From NCBI GenBank assembly GCA_022843605.1, contig JALHNI010000054.1:1-38723 (forward strand): a stretch of DNA of 38,723 bases, in the 5' to 3' direction. The notes beneath the pieces are model-generated. The model searched no databases. It had not been told where the DNA came from and worked only from the letters and a program-made list of their open reading frames with translations. Shown in pieces: positions 8,458 through 17,332 of this stretch. The first letter of the stretch is position 1; the number at the start of each line of letters is the position of its first letter. The stretch is from Bryobacter sp. Its GTDB lineage: Bacteria > Acidobacteriota > Terriglobia > Bryobacterales > Bryobacteraceae. Both the position numbers and the translations under genes were made by a program.

Positions 8458-10227
8458 TTAGGGCACGTTGACGTCCGGCTCATTCACGATGAGTGACCAC
8501 TCTTCGGTCCAGTCTTCATCGCCGAAGGCGCCCATGAAGTTGGCCGAGGAGTCGAAGAAGCCATCGTCCGGGGGCTGGATCCAGCCGGCGCGGAAAACGG
8601 GGGAACTGAAGAGGGGGCGGAAGTCGGGGTCGCTGAGACCGGGACGACGGAACTGAGGATCGGCCGCGACGATGTTGGCCCAGTTACCACGGGTGCCGCG
8701 AGCGATGGCGAGCGTTGCCGCGTTGGCCAACTGTTCCTCAAGGGTTTTGCCCGTAGCATTGCGGTTGTTCCAGAGAAGGATGCCGTTGGCGACGAAGTTG
8801 CCGGAATCGACCAAGGCGAGCGATTCGGCGGTCTCGACGATGAAGCCGTCATCCGCCCAGTTCGAGAAGACCAGGTTGTTGATGCTGGCGGAGGTGCCAG
8901 CGCGAAGGCGCGCGCCGCGGCTGGAATCGTCCTTGGCGCCGCCGATGAAGGTGGCGTTAAAGAGAGTGGGGCGCGAGACCGGGGTGCGAGCGAAGCCCTG
9001 ATCGCTGTTGTCGGCTTCGATGCCGTTGCCGCCAGGATCCTGATTGTGGATGCCGAAGAAATACTGGAGGCGGCCGGAGTAACCGTAGGTCCAGTCGAGC
9101 ATGTCATCGCCGTTGAAGCTGGAGATCATGTGTTTGGCGTCGTTGGTTCCGCCATAGAACTCGAAGGAATCGTCGGTGGCGTAGTGCGACTGCACGTGAT
9201 CGGTGACAGTGCTACGGCCGCAGCCGTAGAAGGCGAGGGAGTTGAGTTCGTTGGTGGCCGTGAAGCGAGCGCCGGCGAACTCGATACGCACATACTTGAG
9301 GGAACCGCAGGAGCCTTCCGGGTTGGTGCCGCCATAGAACACGCGCTCGCCGGTGACTTGTCCTTCAGCCTGAGGTTCGGGAGTAGCCGGGAAGTTGGTG
9401 GGGGCGCTGCCAAGGAGTTGGATGCCACCCCAATCGCCGCGAGAGCGTTGGCCAACCGGGCGGGAACTGGTGAAGATGATGGGGCGGGATTTGGTGCCGT
9501 TGGCGATGAGTTGCGCACCGCGGGACACATTGAGGTAAGAAACCGGGTCGGAGCCGGGCTGGCCTTTGATGACTGTTCCGGGTTGAATCGTCAGCCGGCC
9601 GGGGGCGGTGACAAAGACGTTGCCGCGGAGATTGTAGCTTTTGGTGTTAACGAGGGTAAGGTCGGTGGAGATGCTATTCGGGATATCTTCGACAGCGTCA
9701 ACGACACTGATCTTCCAATAGGCCGACTTGATGATGCGGCCACCGAGGTAATCGCGCAGTTCGACAGTGATGGTGTGCATGCCAAGTTCGTTGGGAATGG
9801 TGACGGCGGGAAAGCGGCCACCTTCTCCGAGGAGAACGGCTTTGCTGACGGTGGGAAGAATGGTGGGTTGGAAGCCCTGAGTGGGCGTGTTCCCGAAGAT
9901 GTCGGTAACGGCGCTGGTGCCACCGGGCAGGTAGGTCTTCACGCCGGTCTGGTTGTTGATGCGGTAGGCGAAGAGCGTGTAAGGGTAAAGGTCATTGTTT
10001 TGGCTGACGGTCCAGCGCATGGTTAAGCTGGCGCCGGGACGGTAGACGTAGTCCGGAGACCACATATAGACGCTGGCCGGGCTGGCGGTCTGGTAGAGTC
10101 CGCCAATCTGGCGCTCAGCTTCGTCGCGGGTGACCGTTCGGAAATCCGAAGCGGGCGCCGCGGCTTGAAGGGAGGCGGCGAGGGCGCCGAAGCCCACAAG
10201 CTTGGTGAGTAGGTATTTGTTCAACAT
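8458..10227 (-). CDS. secreted right-handed beta-helix protein
   Basis: The 589-residue product has a signal peptide (MLNKYLLTKLVGFGALAASLQA). A central region with LTIQPGTVIKGQPGSDPVSY and SRPIIFTSSRPVGQRSRGDW resembles parallel beta-helix surface proteins that carry an initial 'G-N-V-F-V-x-L-T-I-Q-P-G-T-V-I-K-G' step. Gly/Asn/Asp-rich turns follow (YATDDSFEFYGGTNDAKHMI). No catalytic residues could be assigned. It lies 43 nt downstream of the TonB-dependent receptor gene and ends at a strong terminator, so the two are probably expressed together. A plausible role is a cell-surface or periplasmic partner of the receptor in substrate capture; that is inference from gene order. Confidence 0.75.
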   Translation of the reverse strand: MLNKYLLTKLVGFGALAASLQAAAPASDFRTVTRDEAERQIGGLYQTASPASVYMWSPDYVYRPGASLTMRWTVSQNNDLYPYTLFAYRINNQTGVKTYLPGGTSAVTDIFGNTPTQGFQPTILPTVSKAVLLGEGGRFPAVTIPNELGMHTITVELRDYLGGRIIKSAYWKISVVDAVEDIPNSISTDLTLVNTKSYNLRGNVFVTAPGRLTIQPGTVIKGQPGSDPVSYLNVSRGAQLIANGTKSRPIIFTSSRPVGQRSRGDWGGIQLLGSAPTNFPATPEPQAEGQVTGERVFYGGTNPEGSCGSLKYVRIEFAGARFTATNELNSLAFYGCGRSTVTDHVQSHYATDDSFEFYGGTNDAKHMISSFNGDDMLDWTYGYSGRLQYFFGIHNQDPGGNGIEADNSDQGFARTPVSRPTLFNATFIGGAKDDSSRGARLRAGTSASINNLVFSNWADDGFIVETAESLALVDSGNFVANGILLWNNRNATGKTLEEQLANAATLAIARGTRGNWANIVAADPQFRRPGLSDPDFRPLFSSPVFRAGWIQPPDDGFFDSSANFMGAFGDEDWTEEWSLIVNEPDVNVP

Positions 10228-10270
10228 AATCCTTATCCTTGGAGAAACTAAACGCAGAGACGATTAGAAG

Positions 10271-13018
10271 TTAAAAGAACGAGTAACTGGTCCCAATGGT
10301 GAAGGTCCGTCCGACCCGGTAGTCCCGGAAGGCAGCGGACCCTTGCGTGAAGCGATAGTCGTTGTTGGTGAGGTTCTCCGCGTTGAAACGGATGTTCCAC
10401 TTTCCGCTCTCGGAAAAGTTGTATTGGTAGACAAAGTCGAGGACGACATTGGCCTCCTGGTAGATGTCAGGTAGCCCCAGTGAGCCAACGTCGGAGATAC
10501 GACGGGAGACATAGTTGGCGTAGAAGCGAGCGTTGGAGCGAAGCTTGGGCTTACTCCATTCGATATTGCCGTTGAAGATGTAGCGGCTTTGGCCGACCAT
10601 GGGGCGGTTGATGGAGGTGAGGATACCGGCCTGGTCCGGGGGAATGTCGATCTGGGAGTCAACCAAAGTCAGATTAGCGCCTAGGTTGAGAGAAGAGAAC
10701 CGCTTGCCGAGGAAGCCGAGATTGCGTCGGAACTCAGCCTCAATGCCCTGGTTGCGAGCCCCGTCCGCGTTCAAGAACGTTTGGCGGAGGGCGGCGGTGG
10801 GTTGAATAGTGCTTTCGATCGGTGAGTCAAAGATTTTGAAGAAGTAACTTACAGCGATCAATTGATCGGAAGTGGGGAACAGCTCCCAGCGGGCATCGAA
10901 GTTATCGATACTGGTGCGCTGGAGAAGCGGGTTACCGATGACCGTAAAGCCGCCCGAGACGTTGGTGAAGTCGAAGGGGGAGAGTTCGCGGAAATCCGGC
11001 CGGGAAACAGTGCGGCTGTAGCCGAAGCGTAGATTCTGCTTGGGGCGGAGATTGTAAATGACATTCACGCCAGGAAGAGGATCGGTGTTCTTGAGGTTGG
11101 CCACGATCGGCGTGCCGCTGGTGGTGAGGGGATCGCGAGTAACGACGTTCTGTTCAGCGTCCTCGACACGAACACCGGCGACGATCCGCCACTTCGGGCC
11201 GATGGCCATATCGACCATGCCGAAGCCGGCGAAAACCTGCATATCGGCTTTGTAGGCGTCGGTGGCGCGGGTTTCTTCGCGGAGTTCGAAGGCGCCGGGC
11301 CGAACGTTGGCGGAGCCAAAGAGCGTGTTCGAGTTTACGGTGCGGTCAATGCCGGCGAGCGAGACGGGGAAGAACCGGAAACGGCGAGCTTCGAAGTCTC
11401 GATTGCGGAGAACGGCGCGACCGCCGAACTTAAAGATGCCGCTGACGCTGCCCTTGTAGAAGGGCTTGAGCAAGGTGGCGCCCGGCTCAACAATGCGGTC
11501 GGCCAAGTCATTGAAGAAGCGTTGGCCAGATTCGGCGGTCCCGAGGTAGCTCAGCCTGCCGTCTTCACCCAAGCCCCGGATGACCTCGCGCATGTCCGGC
11601 TCGTCGCGCGTCGCGCGGCTGTAGCCCAACTGCCAGTTGAGGACCCAGTTGCCCAGCTTCGGAAGGGCGTGCTCGCCCTCTAGCTGAGTACCAAAGAGGC
11701 CGCGCTCGATATAGCGCAAGCGGGTGTTCTGGATATTGGTGCCGAGATCGTCGTTGTAGCCGCTGAACTGGCGAAACTCTTTGTCGGAGTCGCGGGTGAG
11801 GGTGTTACGCGCGATGAGCTTGTTATTCGCGTTGATCTTGTAGGCGGCATTGAGAACCGCTCCGATTCGGGCGGATTCGGTATTGGAACGGTAGTCGTCG
11901 AAGATATTGTAGGGCCGGATCGAGTTATTCGAGCCGGGCCGGTTGTACTGCTGAGACTCGGGCGTAAACTGAGGATTATTGGCGAGTGTGAACGCACCGA
12001 CGAGACCCAGTTTGCCGAAAGTGTTGCCACCGACCACGCTGTAGCTTTGTGTGGGGCGCATGGATTCAATCGGCGCGGCCTCCCAGTTGTTGTCAAAGGA
12101 CCGGCCTAGTTCCGCAAGTTGGGTTTGTGAGAAATTCGAGGAGTTGACACGGCGGTCGCTGGGGATTCCCGCGGGCACGGCGCGAGCGCCGGTGCCGAAG
12201 CCGAGGAAGTCGCCGCCGCCGCCCCGGTAACTATCGAAGCGATTGAAAGCGGTGTTAGTGTTGAAGCCGTAGCTGGTGCTGACGCGGAATAACTTCTGAG
12301 TGGGAAATTCCACGGTGTTGATCTGCACCAGGCCGCCAGCGAACTCGCCAGGCAGATCGGGCGAGTAAGTTTTCAGGATCTTAATGTTGTCAATGAGAGC
12401 GGCGGGAAACAGGTCAAGAGGGACAACGCGCTTCTCCGGCTCAGTGGTGGTGATGACGGAGTTATTGAGCATGGTGGCGCTGTAGCGCTCGCCCAGGCCG
12501 CGCACGTAGACGAAACCTTCGCCCACCACGCTAACGCCAGTTACCTTTTCCAGGGCACCAGCGGCATCGGAGGCCGTACTCTTGGCCATTTCGGCACCAC
12601 TGATGGAGTCGCTGACGACTGCCGCCAGTTTCCGTTCAGTGAGTAGAGTTTCGGCGGAAGCAGCAACGGAGCCGATCTTTTCGGTGACGTCGACGGAGGT
12701 TCCGGTGTTTTTGTTGGCGAGGACAGTGCTGGCGTCGGTCACCTCGCCGGCTTTCACGTCGACTTCATCAATGGTGGCGTCGAAGTAATTTTCGTTCGAG
12801 AACTTTACTTTGTACTTCCCGGGGCTTAGTTCAATTCGGAACTTTCCATCAAGGTCGGAGACCATGCGTTGATCGGAGACGCCGTCAACGGAGATACTCA
12901 CGCCACGGATGGTTTGGCCGGTGGTGGAGTCGAGAACTGTCCCCTGGATGGTGCCTTTCGGCGACTGGGCGAGGGAGACAAGAGATAGGGCAAATAGAGA
13001 ACAGACAAGACGATTCAT
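10271..13018 (-). CDS. TonB-dependent receptor with N-terminal carboxypeptidase-regulatory-like domain
   Basis: The 915-residue outer-membrane protein has a signal peptide (MNRLVCSLFALSLVSLAQS). Next comes a CarboxypepD_reg-like Ig domain (GTIQGTVLDSTTGQTIRGVS, then FRIELSPGKYKVKFSNENY), typical of Acidobacteria and Bacteroidetes receptors. The plug domain follows (AGALEKVTGVSVVGEGFVYV, RGLGERYSATMLNN), then a 22-strand type barrel ending in an aromatic residue (GTSYSFF). Such receptors import siderophores, vitamins or glycans using TonB-ExbBD energy; the ligand here is unknown. It starts 18 nt downstream of the Solibacter-domain gene and precedes the beta-helix gene. No SusD-like lipoprotein is adjacent. 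Confidence 0.94.
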   Translation of the reverse strand: MNRLVCSLFALSLVSLAQSPKGTIQGTVLDSTTGQTIRGVSISVDGVSDQRMVSDLDGKFRIELSPGKYKVKFSNENYFDATIDEVDVKAGEVTDASTVLANKNTGTSVDVTEKIGSVAASAETLLTERKLAAVVSDSISGAEMAKSTASDAAGALEKVTGVSVVGEGFVYVRGLGERYSATMLNNSVITTTEPEKRVVPLDLFPAALIDNIKILKTYSPDLPGEFAGGLVQINTVEFPTQKLFRVSTSYGFNTNTAFNRFDSYRGGGGDFLGFGTGARAVPAGIPSDRRVNSSNFSQTQLAELGRSFDNNWEAAPIESMRPTQSYSVVGGNTFGKLGLVGAFTLANNPQFTPESQQYNRPGSNNSIRPYNIFDDYRSNTESARIGAVLNAAYKINANNKLIARNTLTRDSDKEFRQFSGYNDDLGTNIQNTRLRYIERGLFGTQLEGEHALPKLGNWVLNWQLGYSRATRDEPDMREVIRGLGEDGRLSYLGTAESGQRFFNDLADRIVEPGATLLKPFYKGSVSGIFKFGGRAVLRNRDFEARRFRFFPVSLAGIDRTVNSNTLFGSANVRPGAFELREETRATDAYKADMQVFAGFGMVDMAIGPKWRIVAGVRVEDAEQNVVTRDPLTTSGTPIVANLKNTDPLPGVNVIYNLRPKQNLRFGYSRTVSRPDFRELSPFDFTNVSGGFTVIGNPLLQRTSIDNFDARWELFPTSDQLIAVSYFFKIFDSPIESTIQPTAALRQTFLNADGARNQGIEAEFRRNLGFLGKRFSSLNLGANLTLVDSQIDIPPDQAGILTSINRPMVGQSRYIFNGNIEWSKPKLRSNARFYANYVSRRISDVGSLGLPDIYQEANVVLDFVYQYNFSESGKWNIRFNAENLTNNDYRFTQGSAAFRDYRVGRTFTIGTSYSFF

Positions 13019-13036
13019 GTGTGAAATGGATAGGTG

Positions 13037-13804
13037 CTACTGGGCAACCCAGAAACTGACGGGATTCGAAGAGACGTTGCCAAGGCTAAGGAACAGCTCG
13101 GCACGACCGGAGACGAAGGGCAAGTTCGGAACGGTGACGTTGATCTGCCAAAGGCCCGGGAAGTCCGGGGAGAGGCCGCTAAAGACGACGGGTGCTTCCA
13201 CTCCGGCAATGAAGGCCTTCGGCGCGACCACCGTGCGGGCAAGAACACCAGCGGCCGGTACAGCGCCATCGGCAACAGTCTGGTCAACCGCGCCCTGGCC
13301 GGTGCCGAAGATCTGGATGACTTCGCCACGGCGGGCCGGAGCCGACTGAATGGCGTATTGGCTGGACTGATTCAGAATGCCGCCCTGCTTCAGAGCGTCA
13401 CCAACAACGAAGAAGATACCGGGGCTCACCGGAACCACGACGACCGTGCCGCGGGCCACTTCGCTGGAGCCGACAAGAACGCGGACATTCACTCGCCCGG
13501 TCGGAGTGTTGTTGGGCACCAGGAAGGAGATCTCCTGATTGCTGACCGCGTAGAGCGGAGCTGGGGTATTGTTCTCACCAACAAGAACTTGCGTGGAACC
13601 GAGAGTTACAGGCAGAGGGACCGAGGAAGCGGTGGAGGTGGTGGCACCGGCGAAGGTGCCGTTGATCTTGGTGAAACAGCCAGGGCTGACTGGAAAGACC
13701 AGTTCGAAGCGGGCTCCATTGTAAATCGCGACATTGGTGTTGGTTTGGCCGAAGGCAGTCGCGGCCACAACGAGGACAAGGACGAGGAGTCTATTTCGTA
13801 GCAC
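13037..13804 (-). CDS. exported Solibacter C-terminal-domain (TIGR03437-like) protein
   Basis: The 255-residue product consists of a signal peptide (LRNRLLVLVLVVAATAFGQ) and essentially one TIGR03437-type module. Typical steps are visible: PLYAVSNQEISFLVPNNTPT, RRGEVIQIFGTGQGAVDQTV, then GLWQINVTVPNLP near the end. Elsewhere this module sits at the C-terminus of larger exported Solibacter proteins; here it stands almost alone. The start is read as GTG 13804, since no ATG gives a signal peptide. It leads the three-gene - strand module with the TonB receptor (18-nt gap) and beta-helix protein. The function of the domain is unknown; an extracellular beta-sandwich adhesion or anchoring role is a guess. 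Confidence 0.85.
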   Translation of the reverse strand: MLRNRLLVLVLVVAATAFGQTNTNVAIYNGARFELVFPVSPGCFTKINGTFAGATTSTASSVPLPVTLGSTQVLVGENNTPAPLYAVSNQEISFLVPNNTPTGRVNVRVLVGSSEVARGTVVVVPVSPGIFFVVGDALKQGGILNQSSQYAIQSAPARRGEVIQIFGTGQGAVDQTVADGAVPAAGVLARTVVAPKAFIAGVEAPVVFSGLSPDFPGLWQINVTVPNLPFVSGRAELFLSLGNVSSNPVSFWVAQ

Positions 13805-13888
13805 TCTCGAAGGCTAACAGCGGGTCGCCCTACGGAGAATTACGATGCAATGACGATTTGGTTACGGCGTGCGGCCATTGTGGGCACT

Positions 13889-14479
13889 CTACAAAGTCGT
13901 AAAGATTGATGGATGGAGAGATGGTTGGTAGCCGGAAGAGAAGGTACGGGCGACGGAGGGCGGAGTCAGTTGGGTGAGATTGCCTTCTGGTTTCATGGGC
14001 CTAGCGTAGCCGGCGGGAGTCCAGGGATGAAACAGGCCTTTGTGGAAAAGCAGTGGAATATTTTCCTGGGCGAAGAAGACACCGTCTGCAAACGTGAGCG
14101 GGTGATTTTGTTTTAATCGTTCAGAATGTAAAAAGGCGTCGAGTTGGGGGAAGCAAGTGAAGGTCTGTTCGTTGGCCTGATTCCAGAGTTTGAGGAAGCG
14201 GTGAGCGTCCGGGCGGCGGCATTCGGCGCAGGGGCGGTGACCGGCGGCGAGGGCGGTGGCTTCGTCGAGGAAGAAGAGTTCGGTGTAGCGGCCGGGAGTC
14301 ATGACGGCACGGCGGCGGCCTTTGAAGGCGAGGACGCAAGTGATCCAGCGTTCGAGTTGGAAGGGCCGGACAAGTTCGCGGCGGTGGTTGATGAGGCAGC
14401 CGCGATTGCCCATGAGCGTGCCGCGTTCGGGGACGGCTTCGATTGCGCCGAAAGGGTTAACGCGATTGGGCCAGGGCAT
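13889..14479 (-). CDS. conserved small protein with Ada-like Cys motif
   Basis: I read the start as ATG 14479 (MPWPNRVNPFGAIEAVPERG), giving 196 residues; a shorter version from ATG 14413 (MGNRGCLINHRREL) is possible. The upstream part of the longer open frame is a shadow of the HEAT-like gene. The central segment FFLDEATALAAGHRPCAECR resembles the metal-binding step of Ada-type DNA-repair proteins (FxxxxxAxAAGFRPCxxC), and conserved basic segments (KGRRRAVMTPGRYTE) precede it. The second Cys pair of an Ada site is not obvious. It overlaps the upstream HEAT-like gene by 23 nt. A nucleic-acid or metal-binding role is possible but not established. Confidence 0.75.
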   Translation of the reverse strand: MPWPNRVNPFGAIEAVPERGTLMGNRGCLINHRRELVRPFQLERWITCVLAFKGRRRAVMTPGRYTELFFLDEATALAAGHRPCAECRRPDAHRFLKLWNQANEQTFTCFPQLDAFLHSERLKQNHPLTFADGVFFAQENIPLLFHKGLFHPWTPAGYARPMKPEGNLTQLTPPSVARTFSSGYQPSLHPSIFTTL

Positions 14480-15353
14480 CTTCGACACCGGGGATGTGAC
14501 GGCAGGGTTCAAGGGCCTGGCGAACGGCGCGATGGTCCGCAAGCAGGGGGATGAGCCAGGCAACGGCTTCGGGGGTGCGAAGGGTGCCGATGGCGAGGAG
14601 GATCTCGCGCTCCTGAGTGCGTTCCCATTCGGCCCTGAGAAGAGCCAGGGCTTCGGGGCCGCGCTGGGCGGCGAGGGCCATGGCGGCTTCCGCGCGGAGG
14701 CGCGGGTCATGAAGAAAGGTGGCCACGAAGGGCAAGGCAACGACGCCTTCGCGCTCGATCAAAGTGAGCAGGCACTGACCGGTGACCTCGGGTGCGTCGT
14801 CGCCGAGACGGGCCTTGGTGCGCAGGACGGCGTCTGCTTCCAGCGAAGCGATCTGGCCGATGGCGCGAAGGATGTCGATGCGGGTGGGGACTTCGGGATC
14901 GGGCAGGGCGTCGATGAGGAAGCGGAGCGCGTCGCGGGGAGGAATGGCGGGGCATTCGGAGATGGCGAGGGCGGAGAGGGCGCGGAGGGATCCGGCGGTG
15001 TCGACGGGGCCGCCGAAGGAGGCCTCCATCTGGATGTGGCGCAGGCCGCGAAGGAACATTTCTGGAGCGAGATGTTCGAGGGCTTTGAGGGCGCGGAAGA
15101 TGGCGAGTTTAGCCAGGCACTGCGGGTCAGGCTTGGTGAAGAAGCGCTGAGCGGCGGCGAGAAGGTCGGGGGCGAGACTGTGCGCCAAGCGGAGTGCGAC
15201 GACGTTGGCCGCCTTGGCGGCGACGGCGTTCGAGGCGTGCAGGAGGGCGGCCTTGAGTTCGTCGACGGGCAGCGGCTCAGCGTGGCGGAGCGCGTGAAGC
15301 GCATTGAGGTGCGCTTCGACGGGTAGCTTCTTACTGCTGCTTTTTGACGACAT
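14457..15353 (-). CDS. HEAT-repeat-like helical protein
   Basis: About 298 residues, read from ATG 15353, which lies inside the last codons of the DJ-1/PfpI gene. The frame is open further upstream but that part is low-complexity shadow. The product is made of Ala/Leu-rich helical pairs in HEAT/armadillo style (PTRIDILRAIGQIASLEADA, RAEAAMALAAQRGPEALALL, EREILLAIGTLRTPEAVAWL-like units) and has no signal peptide or membrane segment. HEAT proteins are usually scaffolds for protein-protein contacts; no partner is shown other than tight overlap with the genes on both sides (23 nt each side), which suggests translational coupling. No ribosome-binding site is evident, consistent with coupling. Confidence 0.7.
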   Translation of the reverse strand: MSSKSSSKKLPVEAHLNALHALRHAEPLPVDELKAALLHASNAVAAKAANVVALRLAHSLAPDLLAAAQRFFTKPDPQCLAKLAIFRALKALEHLAPEMFLRGLRHIQMEASFGGPVDTAGSLRALSALAISECPAIPPRDALRFLIDALPDPEVPTRIDILRAIGQIASLEADAVLRTKARLGDDAPEVTGQCLLTLIEREGVVALPFVATFLHDPRLRAEAAMALAAQRGPEALALLRAEWERTQEREILLAIGTLRTPEAVAWLIPLLADHRAVRQALEPCRHIPGVEDALAQSR

Positions 15354-15858
15354 CAATGCAGGCGCGCATGAAGGCGGGCAGGTCCTCGGGTTTGCGCGAG
15401 GTGACGATGTGGCCGTCGATGACGACTTCCTCGTCGGAATAGATGCCGCCGGCGTTGACGACATCGGTTTTGACGGCGAAGAAGCAGGTGACTTTGCGGC
15501 CGCGAATGGCGTCAGCGGAGCAGAGGACCCAGGGGCCATGGCAGATGGCGGCAAGAAGTTTGCCTTGCTTACCGACTTCGCTGACGAAGTGGATGGCGGC
15601 TTCACTGCGGCGGATGTAGTCCGGAGCCCAACCGCCAGGGCAGACAACGCCGTCGAAGTGGGCGGCATTGGCGTCGGCGTAGGCGAGGTCGGCTTTGACG
15701 GGGTAGCCGAGCTTGCTGGAGATGATCTGGCCGGCGAGGGGTCCGACGGTGACGACTTCTGCACCTGCCTCGAGGAAGCGATAGATGGGGTACCAGACTT
15801 CCATCTCCTGGTAGGACTGGTCAACGAGGACGGCGATGCGTTTGCCTTTGAGTTCCAT
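15331..15858 (-). CDS. DJ-1/PfpI family protein
   Basis: The 175-residue protein matches the PfpI-type branch of the DJ-1 superfamily. The nucleophile-elbow motif AAICHGPW is present with Cys106 followed by His107, and Glu18 (QSYQEMEVWYP) is the expected acidic partner. Length is typical. Members have been described as proteases, glyoxalases/deglycases or stress chaperones; sequence alone does not choose. It has an ATG at 15858 and leads the overlapping trio with the HEAT-like and Ada-like genes. It faces away from the dioxygenase gene across a 91-nt divergent spacer. Confidence 0.93.
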   Translation of the reverse strand: MELKGKRIAVLVDQSYQEMEVWYPIYRFLEAGAEVVTVGPLAGQIISSKLGYPVKADLAYADANAAHFDGVVCPGGWAPDYIRRSEAAIHFVSEVGKQGKLLAAICHGPWVLCSADAIRGRKVTCFFAVKTDVVNAGGIYSDEEVVIDGHIVTSRKPEDLPAFMRACIDVVKKQQ

Positions 15859-15949
15859 AACTTCAATTATTCACTAACCTTTACGTTCTTAACGGGAGCC
15901 TTACGGAGTTTTGACCGTCGAACTCGGTGGGGGCCGCGTCAGAAGGGGC

Positions 15950-17332
15950 ATGAGCATTCAGCATTCCCGGCGCAGCCTGCTGCGCGGCGCCGCGCTGGCA
16001 CCGGCGCTTTGGCACACGAAAGGCGCCTTTGCGCAACAGCTGGTTTCGACGCCCGCGTTGACGATCGGACCTTACTATCCGAACCAGATGCCGCTGGACC
16101 TGGACAACGATCTGCTGCTGATCAATGACGCGATTACGCCGAGTGTGGGCGAGATCCTGTGGGTGCAGGGGAGAGTGCTGGATTCTTCAGGAAGCCCGGT
16201 GCGCGGTGCGGTGGTGGAGATCTGGCAGGCGGACAACAATGGAGCGTATATCCATACGGGCAGTCCGCTAACGAATCGTGAGCCGAATTTTCAGGGCTAC
16301 GGGAAGTTCGAGACGGCTTCGGATGGGCGCTACATGTTCCGGACGGTGAAGCCGGGGATCTATCCGGGCCGCACGCGGCACATTCATTACCAGATCAAGA
16401 CGGCGAACCGCGGCAATCTGATTACGCAATGCCACTTTGAGGGCGAGGCATTGAACGCAAACGATAGCGTGCTGAACGGAGTGCGGGATACGGCGCAGAA
16501 GGCGTCGATCATCCGGCCGATTGAGGCGGTGAGCGGATCGGCGATCGGGGAGAAGCGGGTGACGTTCGACATTGTGATGGGCTTTACGCCGGAGGATGCG
16601 CCGGCAGGGACGGCTCCGGTGATTTCGACGCGCAGTGGCGTGGTGAATGCGGCGAGTTCGGATGTGGGTGCGACGCCAGGAGCCTGGATTACGATACATG
16701 GCTTCCGTTTGTCTTCGACGACCCGGACGTGGAATGCCGGCGATATCGCGAACGGGCAATTGCCGACCGAGTTGGACGGCGTGAGTGTGACGATTAATGG
16801 GAAAAAGGCCTACGTCTACTACATCAGCCCGAAGCAGATCAACGTGCAGGCACCGGCGGATACGTTGAGCGGGACGGTGCAAGTGGTGGTGACGAACGCG
16901 AACGGGACTTCGGCTGCGACGCCGGTGGAGTTGCAGAGCGTATTGCCGGGTTTCTTCCGGTTGAGCGAGGACTATGTGACAGCGACGGATGCGTTGGGCG
17001 GCTACGTGGGACCCGAGAATCTGGTGAGCGGGTTGTTGACCATGCCGGCGAGGCCCGGCGACACGATCGTGCTGTGGGGAACGGGCTTCGGTCCGACGAA
17101 TCCGGCGATCGCGGCGGGCGCGGTGGTGACGAATGCGAGCCCGTTGCTGAATCCGGTGAAGATTCGGATTGGCCAAGCGACGGCGCAGGTGAATTATGCG
17201 GGCGTCACCGGCGTGGGCGTGTATCAGTTCAACGTGGTGGTGCCGGACTTACCGAATGGCGACTATCCCGTGCGGGCGGAGATCGCGGGGGTGCGGACGA
17301 GTTCAGTGCCGCGTTTGCGAATCTCGCGTTAG
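15950..17332 (+). CDS. Tat-exported intradiol dioxygenase fused to Solibacter C-terminal domain
   Basis: I chose ATG 15950 because AGAAGGGG lies just upstream and the product then begins with a twin-arginine signal (RRSLLRGAALAPAL); a TTG at 15911 would add 13 residues. Residues ~35-220 match the intradiol dioxygenase fold of protocatechuate 3,4-dioxygenase: RGAVVEIWQADNNGAYIH, then FRTVKPGIYPGRTRHIHY. The four ferric-iron ligands of the family align to Tyr100, Tyr138, His144 and His146, so catalysis (Fe3+-dependent ortho-cleavage of catechols) is plausible. Residues ~225-460 form a TIGR03437-type domain (VVNAASSDVG..., DTIVLWGTGFGPTNP, YQFNVVVPDLPNGDYPV). Family enzymes are mostly cytoplasmic; this one is predicted to be exported. 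Its stop codon overlaps that of the convergent glycosyltransferase. Confidence 0.9.
   Translation: MSIQHSRRSLLRGAALAPALWHTKGAFAQQLVSTPALTIGPYYPNQMPLDLDNDLLLINDAITPSVGEILWVQGRVLDSSGSPVRGAVVEIWQADNNGAYIHTGSPLTNREPNFQGYGKFETASDGRYMFRTVKPGIYPGRTRHIHYQIKTANRGNLITQCHFEGEALNANDSVLNGVRDTAQKASIIRPIEAVSGSAIGEKRVTFDIVMGFTPEDAPAGTAPVISTRSGVVNAASSDVGATPGAWITIHGFRLSSTTRTWNAGDIANGQLPTELDGVSVTINGKKAYVYYISPKQINVQAPADTLSGTVQVVVTNANGTSAATPVELQSVLPGFFRLSEDYVTATDALGGYVGPENLVSGLLTMPARPGDTIVLWGTGFGPTNPAIAAGAVVTNASPLLNPVKIRIGQATAQVNYAGVTGVGVYQFNVVVPDLPNGDYPVRAEIAGVRTSSVPRLRISR

Noticed and set aside
14457..15866. 469-codon - strand frame covering the HEAT-like gene and beyond
   Set aside because: Only the part from ATG 15353 has protein-like composition; the rest is a Ser/Pro/Thr-rich shadow of the DJ-1/PfpI gene.
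17329..17332. Overlap of the dioxygenase and glycosyltransferase stop codons as a frameshift sign
   Set aside because: Both genes end normally in convergent orientation; the 4-nt overlap of TAG and TAA is ordinary compact packing.
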